From the NCBI GenBank assembly GCA_034231615.1, contig CM067302.1, positions 15,579,274 to 15,643,273 on the forward strand: a DNA stretch of 64,000 nt, in the 5' to 3' direction. The notes below the pieces were generated by a model that was not told where the DNA came from, did no database searches, and saw only the letters and a list, made by a program, of their open reading frames with translations. Shown here piece by piece: positions 21,746-33,700 of the stretch (its first letter is position 1; each line of letters starts with the position of its first letter). Source of the stretch: Meghimatium bilineatum. Lineage: Eukaryota > Mollusca > Gastropoda > Stylommatophora > Philomycidae. The position numbers and the translations under genes are program-made.

Positions 21746-24700
21746 CTATATTTGAAGAAAATAAAAGTATTTACTCATCAAACAAGGAAAGTTTTTTAAC
21801 ACTAAACATATATTCATGGAGGATAAACAACCAAAGTCAAACAGATGTTTTTGTGCTATCCTTATTGTTCTTCTTATCATCCATGCCATGTGACGTTGAT
21901 TATCATGTCTTTCAACAACCTTCTATTTTGTCGCTGTCAATCATCTCTTCTTATAGTCCATGCCATGTGATGTTGATTATCATGTCTTTCAACAACCTTC
22001 TATTTTGTCGCTGTCAATCATTTTTTATTATAGTCCATGCCATGTGACAAGGTTATTATGTCTTTCCACAACCTTCTATTTCATGTGCTGCCAATCATTT
22101 TCAATACCAATAATGTTCTCCCATGCCACAATGCTAGGTTGTAAAGCAACTTCTCTCTTGGTCTTCCCTTACCTCTCTTGGTCTTCAACTTACCTGTTGT
22201 TACAATGTGTTCCATCTTACCTCTTCTCATGACGTGTCCACAAAATGTGGTAAGAAATGCAGTAAGAAACTCTCTTTTTGAATAAACTTCTTTCAAGATA
22301 TCTTCATTACGCTTTTTATCTGTTCATGGTGTTTTGAACATTCTTCTATAAAACCACACTTCTTTGCTGCCTCAATATAATTTTTCACATTTCTGTGGAG
22401 TGTCCACGATTAACTTCCATACATCAACATTGGTTCTATATACCTTCCAAAATTGTAATAGCCAGGTTCAGCCAATTTCTACACCACCTGAACTAATGTC
22501 CCTGGCAGAAGAAATGACTGACCACAATTACAACCCCAAAATATGGGTAAATTTTTTTAATACACAGATGTATCGGAATAGAAGCTCTAAACAATGAGGC
22601 CTTCATAAAATTTAACAGTGGTTGGGAAATTGAGGGTAAATTACTTCAAAAGTTAGCAAAATTGGAAATTTTGGGGATAATGTAGGCTATGAAATAAATA
22701 TACTATTTTATATAGGCCTAAATTGAAACACAAGTATAATTAAAATTTCTTTTCTGCGATATTTTATGCTGCTGACTTGTTTACTTTGCGGGATGACATG
22801 TTGAAGGCGATGTCAAAAGGTCAGATTGAACACAAAATAGACATGTTTTGTAATTTTTCCTTTCATCTCGAAGGGGTAATATCTTTTATATTTAATATAA
22901 TTTTATTATAACTATATTTTTTATATTATTATAATTTTTAGTAGGCCTATATTATTTATGTTATCTATTTATTCACCAAACCCTTTGTTGACTTTCAGTG
23001 TCAGGTAGAAGCAGACGTTCAGTGTCAGGTAGAAGCAGACTTTCAGAATTAGCAGATGTGGCAGAGACAATACTGAGTGGTATAACCAATTCCACAACTC
23101 ACTCTTGTTCTATCACATGCCTACCTTTTTATTCTTTTGATTATTTCCCTTGGCTATGTTTAACAGATAACGGGTATTTATTAATTAATTTAAATATTTA
23201 TTTATTTAAGGTTAGAAGAGTTGTGTGGGTGGAAACAAATTGGGATTAGGTTAACGTTAAGTAATAAGTTAATACCGGTTGTCTGTAACATAGCCGAGGG
23301 AAATAATCAAAAGGAAAAAAAAGAATGTTGCCACGTGATATGTGATAGAACCTTATCTCTTCTTAGTCATCGTTTACAACATGTAAGGTAAGTAGCAGAG
23401 TTACTATTGTAGGCCCCTATAGTTACCAAAAAAAGTCAGTTACGATCCAATAATTAGGTAGTGAATCATAGTAACATAAATGAGAAAGTGAATAGGCCTA
23501 AGTACAATTTAGTAACATAAATGTGAAAGTGAATAGGCCTAAGTACAATTTAGTAACATAAATGTGAACGTGAATAAGTAAATTTAGTAACATAAATGTG
23601 AAAGTGAATAGGCCTAAGTACAATTTAGTAACATAAATATGAACGTGAATAAGTAAATTTAGTAACATAAATGTGAAAGTGAATAGGCCCAAGTACAATT
23701 TAGTATCATAAATATGAACGTGAATAAGTAAATTTAATAACATAAATGTGAAAGTGAATAGGCCTAAGTACAATTTAGTAACATAAATATGAACGTGAAT
23801 AAGTAAATTTAATAACATAAATGTGAAAGTGAATAGGCCCAAGTACAATTTAGTAACATAAATATGAACGTGAATAAGTAAATTTAATAACATAAATGTG
23901 GAAGTGAATAGGCCCAAGTACAATTTAGTAACATAAATATGAACGTGAATAAGTAAATTTAATAACATAAATGTGAAAGTGAATAGGCCCAAGAACAATT
24001 TAGTAACATAAATATGAACGTGAATAAGTAAATTTAGTAACATAAATGTGAACGTGAATAGGCCTAAGTACAATTTAGTAACATAAATGTGAAAGTGAAT
24101 AGATCTAAGTACAATTTAGTAACATAAATGTGAAAGTCAACAAGTAGAATTTAGTAACATATATTTACTTATAGACACTAAAGTTGCATTATACAAGACT
24201 ATTATTATTCCATCACTATGCTACCAGTGCCAAACATGGACAATGACAGCACAAGACAAAAGAAAAATAGTGACAACAGAATGACATATCTATGAAGAAT
24301 ACTCGGAGTGTCATTAAGAGATAGAATTAGAAACGATAACATCAGACAGATAACCAAAACAATACCAGTGTTGGAACACATCAAAAGACAACAGATCAAG
24401 TGGTTTTCACACGCTTCCAGACTATCAACAGATAGCATGGCACAAATGGCCATGACACATAGACATAACGGTTATAAAGCCAAAGGCAGACCATGTAAAA
24501 GATGGATCACAGAAATCAAAGAAGCCACGTTGTCAGCATTGACACTCTGAAGTTTTTTCGTTTTGTGTGTGAGTTGTTTGCTTCTTACTGTGTCCTATTA
24601 AAAAATAGTATTCAATATTCTATGTCCATCGACATCTCGGTCTGCATCTTGTTCTGTTCTGGAACCATTCCACTCAACGTTCAAGAAAGACAGCAAGAAA

Positions 24701-27700
24701 GACCAATCAATGCGTGCTAAGAAAACTCAACGTTCAAGAAGGCTTGTCTTTAAACACCATATTAAGAAAACTCAATGTTCAAGAAAGCTTGTCTTTAAAC
24801 ACCATATTAAGAGAACTCAACGTTCAAGAAGGCTTGTCTTTAAACACCATATTAAGAAAACTCAACATTCAAGAAGGCTTGTCTTTAAACACCATATTAA
24901 GAAAACTCAACGTTCAAGAAGGCTTGTCTTTAAACACCATATTAAGAAAACTCAACGTTCAAGAAGGCTTGTCTTTAAACACCATATTAAGAAAACTCAA
25001 CGTTCAAGAAGGCTTGTCTTTAAACACCATATTAAGAAAACTCAACATTCAAGAAGGCTTGTCTTTAAATACCATATTAAGAAGAAAGTTTTCTTGGTCA
25101 TGTGATAAGATGCAATAACATGGAAAGAGTGTTGTTGTAGAGGGCGATAGAAGGAAGTAGAGGCGAAGGCTGACCAAGACGTCATTGGACAAGAGATAAT
25201 CAGGAATGCATGCACATATCGCTAGAGGACGAGGGACAACTTGCCGAGAGAGCTGAGATTTCAAGATATTCATAAGGAAAACTACTTTCTGGAAAGAATA
25301 TGTCACATGACACACTCAACAGTAAATGACCGGTTACTATAATTAGTCCTAGTAGCATTTCAACTTGACAAGGAGATACAAACCAGCATTTCCCCCATTG
25401 CACTGGCAAAAAAATAATGAAGAAGTGTGAACGTCCTCAGAGATGCTGGAGTAAAAAGACAAATTATAACAAAAATTAGAAACAAACAGTCAAGAACTTT
25501 AGGGTATGTGATGAGACAAGCAAAACATGAACACAGGAAAGATCAAGGGGAGAAGAGACAGATGACGATAAAGAAAGAAATTTCTAGATGGGTTGTCACT
25601 GTGGCAAAAAAAGATGTCACCAACTAAATTTATTAAGAACACAAAGAGACAGAGATTTGTGGAGAAATATGATCGCCTATGCCACTTGGCATGGCATTCG
25701 ATTGACTGATTGCAACATAGAGAAAAATACCAGAGTGGCAGGGTTAAACCTACAAGCTAGAAATATAGGGATGTCTCCCAAGTGACAACCCTGAAGGGAT
25801 AGATGACATTTTTTACTGTATTTTCTTTAAACCCCCCCCCCTCTTCAAAATTAAAGATTATAAAACACCCAATGAAAAGAAACAATCACACTATTTTTAA
25901 ACATATACCACCCCCCCCCTCACAACCTTACATCAACAGCCATGCATAATTGTTTGTATAGATTATTATCACGTGTAGATATCACCATCATCGTGTACTG
26001 GAGACAAGGTATGCTATGAGATAGATTTACCTGGAGGTATTCACTAGGTAAGAGAAATAACCTGACTTTGATAGCATTCTTCATCCACCTTGACTCGGTC
26101 CAGGTAGAATATTCCCCCAAGGACATGTCATAATCTACAAAATGTATACAAGTGATTAGAGATTTCACGTAACAGGTAACAACAAGGGCAGAAATATAGA
26201 TGTGTCAGAGATGTAGATAATTGAGTTTTAGAGTAGATAAGAATGAAGATATGAGGCTAATATGTAGAATGTAGAAGATATGTAGGAGAATGTAGAAGAT
26301 ATGGGATAGATATGTAGGAGAATGTAGAAGATATGGGATAGATATGTAGGAGAATGTAGAAGATATTGAGTAGATATGTAGGAGAATGTAGAAGATATGG
26401 GATAGATATGTAGGAGAATGTAGAAGATATGGGATAGATATGTAGGAGAATGTAGAAGATATGGGATGGATATGTAGGAGAATGTAGAAGATATTGAGTA
26501 GATATGTAGGAGAGTGTATAAGATGTGAGATAGAAGATAGATATGTAGGAGACAGTAGAAGATAATGGGTAGATATGTAGGAGAATGGAGAAGATATGGG
26601 ATAAATATGTATGAGAATTTAGAAGATAATGGGTAGATATGTAGGTGAATGTAGAAGATATTGAGTAGATATGTAGGAGAATGTAGAAGATATTGGGTAG
26701 ATATGTAGGAGAATGTAGAAGATAATGGGTAGATATGTAGGAGAATGTAGAAGATATTGAGTAGATATGTAGGAGAGTGTATAAGATGTGAGATAGAAGA
26801 TAGATATGTAGGAGAATGGAGAAGATATGGGATAAATATGTATGAGAATTTAGAAGATAATGGGTAGATATGTAGGAGAATGTAGAAGATATTGAGTAGA
26901 TATGTAGGAGAATGTAGAAGATATTGGGTAGATATGTAGGAGAATGTAGAAGATAATGGGTAGATATGTAGGAGAATGTAGAAGATATTGAGTAGATATG
27001 TAGGAGAATGTAGAAGATATGGGGTAGATATGTAGGAGAATGTAGAAGATATGGGGTAGATATGTAGGAGAATGTAGAAGATATTGAGTAGATATGTAGG
27101 AGAATGTAGAAGATATTGAGTAGATATGTAGGAGAATGTAGAGGATATTGAGTAGATATGTAGGAGAATGTAGAAGATATGGGGTAGATATGTAGGAGAC
27201 ATGAGGCTGAAAGGTCACACATAATTGACTTTTTTGCTGCTTTCTTGCGTTGCTAATGGCAACGTCACATATGCCCATACAAAAGTTGTATTGATTTTGT
27301 AGGCAATCTTTATGTTCAGTAGTTTGCCAAGACTTTCTGAACAAACTCCACACTATTTAAAGCTGACTTTGAACCTAGTACCTTAGAATTATGAGAACTG
27401 TCAAGCCTGTCTTGGACCAGAAGCCGTCTGACAAGTTAAGCACTTATGCAGCAGTATAACATCATTTCTCAGTCCTATCAGATCATGACACCATTTCTCA
27501 GTCCTATCAGATCATGAACTATGAAACCATTTCTCAGTCCTATCAGATCATGACACCATTTCTCAGTCCTATCAGATCATGAACTATGAAACCATTTCTC
27601 AGTCCTATCAGATCATGAACTATGAAACCATTTCTCAGTCCTATCAGATCATGAACTATGGCACCATTTCTCAGTCCTATCAGATCATGACACCATTTCT

Positions 27701-30700
27701 CAGTCCTATCAGATCATGACACCATTTCTCAGTCCTATCAGATCATGACACCATTTCTCAGTCCTACAAGATCATGAACTATGATACAATTTCTCAGTCC
27801 TATCAGATCATGAACTATGATACAATTTCTCAGTCCTATCAGATCATGAACTATGATACAATTTCTCAGTCCTATCAGATCATGACACCATTTCTCAGTC
27901 CTATCAGATCATGAACTATGACACCATTTCTCAGTCCTATCAGATCATGAACTATGACACCATTTCTCAGTCCTATCAGATCATGACACCATTTCTCAGT
28001 CCTACAAGATCATGAACTATGATACAATTTCTCAGTCCTATCAGATCATGACACCATTTCTCAGTCCTATCAGATCATGAACTATGACACCATTTCTCAG
28101 TCCTATCAGATCATGACACCATTTCTCAGTCCTATCAGATCATGACACCATTTCTCAGTCCTATCAGATCATGAACTATGACACCATTTCTCAGTCCTAT
28201 TAGATCATGAACTATGACACCATTTCTCAGTCCTACCAGATCATGAGATAAGACACCATTTCTCAGTCCTACCAGATCATGAGATAAGACACCATTTCTC
28301 AGTCCTACCAGATCATGAACTATGACACCATTTCTCAGTCCTACCAGATCATGAGATAAGACACCATTTCTCAGTCCTACCAGATCATGAGATAAGACAC
28401 CATTTCTCAGTCCTACCAGATCATGAACTATGACACCATTTCTCAGTCCTACCAGATCATGAGATAAGACACCATTTCTCAGTCCTACCAGATCATGAAC
28501 TATGACACCATTTCTCAGTCCTACCAGATCATGAACTATGACACCATTTCTCAGTCCTACCAGATCATGAGATAAGACACCATTTCTCAGTCCTACCAGA
28601 TCATGAACTATGACACCATTTCTCAGTCCTACCAGATCATGACACCATTTCTCAGTCCTATCAGATCATGAGATAAGACACCATTTCTCAGTCCTACCAG
28701 ATCATGAACTATGACACCATTTCTCAGTCCTACCAGATCATGAACTATGACACCATTTCTCAGTCCTACCAGATCATGAGATAAGACACCATTTCTCAGT
28801 CCTACCAGATCATGAACTATGACACCATTTCTCAGTCCTACCAGATCATGAACTATGACACCATTTCTCAGTCCTACCAGATCATGAGATAAGACACCAT
28901 TTCTCAGTCCTACCAGATCATGAACTATGACACCATTTCTCAGTCCTACCAGATCATGACACCATTTCTCAGTCCTATCAGATCATGAACTATGACACCA
29001 TTTCTCAGTCCTATTAGATCATGAACTATGACACCATTTCTCAGTCCTACCAGATCATGAGATAAGACACCATTTCTCAGTCCTACCAGATCATGAGATA
29101 AGACACCATTTCTCAGTCCTACCAGATCATGAGATAAGACACCATTTCTCAGTCCTACCAGATCATGAGATAAGACACCATTTCTCAGTCCTACCAGATC
29201 ATGAACTATGACACCATTTCTCAGTCCTACCAGATCATGAGATAAGACACCATTTCTCAGTCCTACCAGATCATGAACTATGACACCATTTCTCAGTCCT
29301 ACCAGATCATGAACTATGACACCATTTCTCAGTCCTACCAGATCATGAGATATGACACCATTTCTCAGTCCTACCAAATCATGATACCATTTCTCAGTCC
29401 AAAAATCATGAGTTCTGACACCTATTCATGCTGACTTGGTCGACAATGAAAGTTTTTTTTAAAAACGAAAACCACCAGTGACAAGTGAACTTAATCTCAA
29501 GCATCTGGTTGGCAGGCGATCGACTTTAGACACTATAGAACCATTGCGTTCCCATTCTGAAATGCCCACAGCAAGCATAGTGATGAGGTTCTGAACAAAA
29601 CATGAACATATTTAGAACATATATCAACACCTGAGCATTCGTCACACCTGATTCAAACTTTTTAAGCACTACCGGTATATTGTTTTGGTTCATCAGGCTC
29701 CCTACTGTTCCAGCATGGCTGCTTGTAAATTCTTAGTTGTGATATCGTCTGTCCTTGTATTTGTGGTTAGCATATCATATTAATTTACCTATATCTGTCC
29801 ATATTTGCATTTGTACTGTGTTACTGCAGCCTCTGTTTTACCATCTTGATAGATTATCCCTAACAATATGGTCATTTAGTCTTCCAAATCATTACTATTG
29901 TCTTGTCTCAGTGACTTGTGTCGTAAAATGTCATGGAGAGTAAAGTCTATATTCTATTGTCAAATGTGTTGCTGTTGTAATCCCATGGGGTTGTAGAATG
30001 TCTCTGATATTGTTGATCCATTTATGTCTTGGTCTTCCTCTTGACCTCATCCCGGATATTCCGCAGTTATACACTCTTGACGAAAGGCAGCTAGTCTCCA
30101 TTTTTCCTGTTACATAATCTAAAAGTCCCCATCATTAACTCCTTAAAGTGGAGATGTGGTTTAGTCCAGTCAACAGAGGCTGGAAACTAAGATTGGTCAG
30201 GCAATTTCCTATATCGAACAGGACCACAGTCCTGCAAAAGCAAGAGCAGATGCTGAAGTCTGAGATGCCAGGTCAAGAGACGCGCCAGCAACCATGATAT
30301 CATGCAACCCGCTCATTTAACATGTCTGCACAACAAATTTCAACTGAAATTTTAACAACAATGTTAACAGCATTAAAAACAATTTAAAAACATTAAACAA
30401 CAATTTGAACATTTAACAACAATTTTAACTGCAAACAAGAAGGTCTTCTTCTTCTTCTGCGTTCATCCTCAAACTCCTGCAGATTAGCAGGATTTAGTCC
30501 GGAGAACGGAATGCGTTGTGTCATGGTTTACATCATTGCTGCGATATCTGCGCCTTTCGGCCTGACACATCCGACTTCAGCATGGCTTTGGGTCACTGAC
30601 CCTATATGGGATGGGACAGCCAACTCCATCCCATAACCTCCTTAGTCGCCTTTTACGACATGCAGGGAAGGTAAACAGTGTTGCTATTCTTTGCTCCCAT

Positions 30701-33700
30701 TTCGGGCCTCGGCAACACACGGGCGCAAGAAGGTCTAAATGTGCTGCTGATAGAGATCCAATTTGAACCACGAGAAGACAAAATGTAGAATGCAACTGTG
30801 CGACTGTACTCTATTGCCAGAGCCCTTCCTAGAATGCTACCAAGCATCGTAGGATCACTGTTAGAAGTGTGTGTACTTCTAACAAGAGTACTATAAAGGG
30901 TTCTGGGTTTAAAACCTCATTATATGTTGTGATCTTCTTCTTCTTCTTCTTCAGCGTTCATTCTCAAACTCCGACTGGATTTCTCTTGTAACAAGACAAT
31001 GGTCCTACAAGATTTCCAGTTGAATATAGTCCAGAGAATGGAAATGCGTTGTGTTGCCGTTTTATTTGCGCCAGTGGCCCAACACATCCGTCTTCGGCGG
31101 TATGTTGTGATCAAAAGCTATGATCCTTTCTGAATAAACCCAGCATGGGACAGACAGATTGAGACACAGGAGACAGACTGGTTGAGACATTAGGAGACAC
31201 TCCATAACAGAAACAGAGGTGTAAACCCTGAGACACAGGAGCTGTGAAAACACAAGATACTGTGACACAATCTTGACACACAAGACCTGAGACACAAAGA
31301 CAGACTCACCATCTATAATAAAAGCTTGAGTCACAAGTATTAGGACACAGAAGCTGTGAAGACACAAGATGCTGTGACACAACCTTGAGACAGAAGACTT
31401 GAGACACAAAGGCAGACTCTCTGTAACAAAAGCACGAGACTTAGGACACAGAAGCTATGAAGATACAAGATGCTGTGACACAACCTTGAAACACAAGACT
31501 TGAGACACAAAGACAGACTCATCATCTATAATAAAAGCTTTAAACACAAGACTTAGGACACAGAAGCTGTGAAGACAAAAAAATACTGTGATACAATCTT
31601 GAGACACAAAGACACACTCACCATTTATAAGAAAAGCTGGAGACACTGCGTCTGTATACATAACTTGCGATCTAAAACACACTCCTTCCCTGCCTTGATC
31701 CTTGGTCCTCCTCCCCTGCATCCACACGTGCCTGAAATACTAAACAAATCATCACAATTAATGAGACATGTGCTTTCAATTCTTCTTCTGTCAGCACCAG
31801 TAGTTTTGTTGAAGGGTTGCTTGCTGACCCAGCAGCCCATGCTCTTTGATTCAATGCCATTGTATGATATATACATGTGTTTGTGAGCTGTTATTTTGTC
31901 CCACATAGAGTGTTACATTTATCTGACCTAGGAGGAACAAGAATTTTGCTAACATAATACAGGGCTGGACATTCAAAAAGGTGGTGGTCGACAGTTTTCG
32001 TAAGGATGAGTGCACAGCTGGCATCCTGGAGTGTGTTGTGGTTGTATTTTATTCAGTGATTGTTAAGCTGTACATATTATGTGCACAGTCAGAAAAAGGT
32101 AATCTGGTCTTTCCTGTCCAGGAGATTGATGTTGTCTTTTGGATTTGGGCTGGTCATATATAGATGTAGATTTCTCTCCCAGTGTTTCCCATAGCCCATC
32201 TGTTCAGTCAAGTCTCTTTGTTCACAGATTTCAACATCTTTTTAACTGTCTGCATGGTCATTAGTGTGTACAGCTGTTCTTGTCTTACTCCCTCTTTGCT
32301 AGTTTGTCTGCATTGTCTTTTTAACATCAGTAGTTTTCAACTGTAGTTTCGAAGAATTGTAACGGTGACACTGAAACTTACCCACAAGAAAATCTTTGGC
32401 AAGGTACCAGAAACATAGCCAAAATATGTATGATCAGAACATGCGTATTTCCAGTGGCAATATATGGTTGTGAGGCATGGACATTCAATAAAATAGTAGC
32501 AAAGAGAATCGCTGCTTTTGAAATGAGATATCACAGAAGAATTTTATGTATACCATGGACAGCTAAAAAGACAAATCAAGAAGTGTTAATAAATGTCGAA
32601 GAGGGCCGGCTCCTTAACCACATCTTAACAAGAAAGCTGTGGTTTTTTTGTGGTCATATTCTTCTTCTTCGTTCATTCTCAAACTCCTACTGGATCTAGA
32701 TTTCTAGCCGGATGTAGTCCAGAGAATGGAAATGCATTGTGTTGCCGTTTAATTTGCGCCAATGGCCCGACACATCTGTCTTCGGCGGTTTTTGGTCATA
32801 TAAAGAGGCATAAAAGCATGGAATGATTAACAGCTTAAGGCAGCAGGGGAAAAGGGCACCCAAGACAACGATGGAACAGTGATATATCAGATTGCTTAAT
32901 ATGTGTCTAGTTGCGACAAGTCAACTCGCCCTGAATCACGGAGTGTTAAAGAATGCACCAGGAAGACCAAGTTCTGGAAAGAATATATCACATGATGATG
33001 ATGTTGATGAGTTTTCTCTAACTTTTTTCATCTTGTAGTTCATAACATTGTTATCAGATCCAGTATGGGAGAAAAGAATAGTAATAATGTTGCTTGCTAG
33101 GCAATACTTCAAGATGACTAGGAGGTTGGGCAAGGCGTTGACTACACCCCTCCTAAAATTTGCGCTGTGATGAGGTAAGCTGAAAATCCATCATTTCTAG
33201 ACTTCAGGAAGGGAATAAACTGTTTCATCTGCAACATGCTTTAAGATTGCAAGAAAATCACAGCAAAGTTTACACCAGAGTAGAAGAATGTTCAGCACAT
33301 TTCATTGCACCCTACAAACAGATTGAGTCAAACAGTCATCTTTGGACATGCACAAAAGATGTGAAAACAAACTCTCCATTAACTCCTTAGCTGTGGAGGT
33401 ATCCGTAAGGATACGGATGAGGGGTTGCTGCTATTTTGCTGAGATCTTCTTTTAAGTTTCCCAGGGAAGCAATTTGTCTGGATGCTTTATTATAAGCTTC
33501 CAGATGGATTTTTTTCCCTGGGAAGCTAAGAAGCGGAGGATCTCAGCAAAATGATGGTGAAAATAGAATGCTAAAGAGACATCTATCTGGAGATGAATGT
33601 ACAACTAAACTGCCTGGCTTGACATGGAGAACAAGAGTAACAAATATGTACTCCTTCTGGGTTCTAACAACATCATCGTAGTTCATACCATGTGGCTTTA

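Noticed and set aside
23498..24073. 191-codon minus-strand frame with a 25-residue repeat
   Set aside because: Product of the 75-bp higher-order minisatellite.
24710..25118. Two plus-strand frames above 130 codons with a 15-residue repeat
   Set aside because: Product of the 45-bp minisatellite; both frames stay open for the same reason.
26228..27222. Two overlapping minus-strand frames of more than 320 codons
   Set aside because: They read a 32-bp tandem repeat; three units make 96 bp, so stop-free units stay open in several frames. No start context, domain or exon border.
28946..29377. 143-codon minus-strand frame with a 12-residue repeat
   Set aside because: Product of the 36-bp minisatellite unit (a multiple of three), not a protein.
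31625..31906. Alternative minus-strand frame across the nicastrin exon (GCWVSKQPFNK...CVLDRK)
   Set aside because: Only the frame with HVWMQG and SPAFLIN fits nicastrin and the neighbouring exon phases; the upstream part belongs to a LINE relic.
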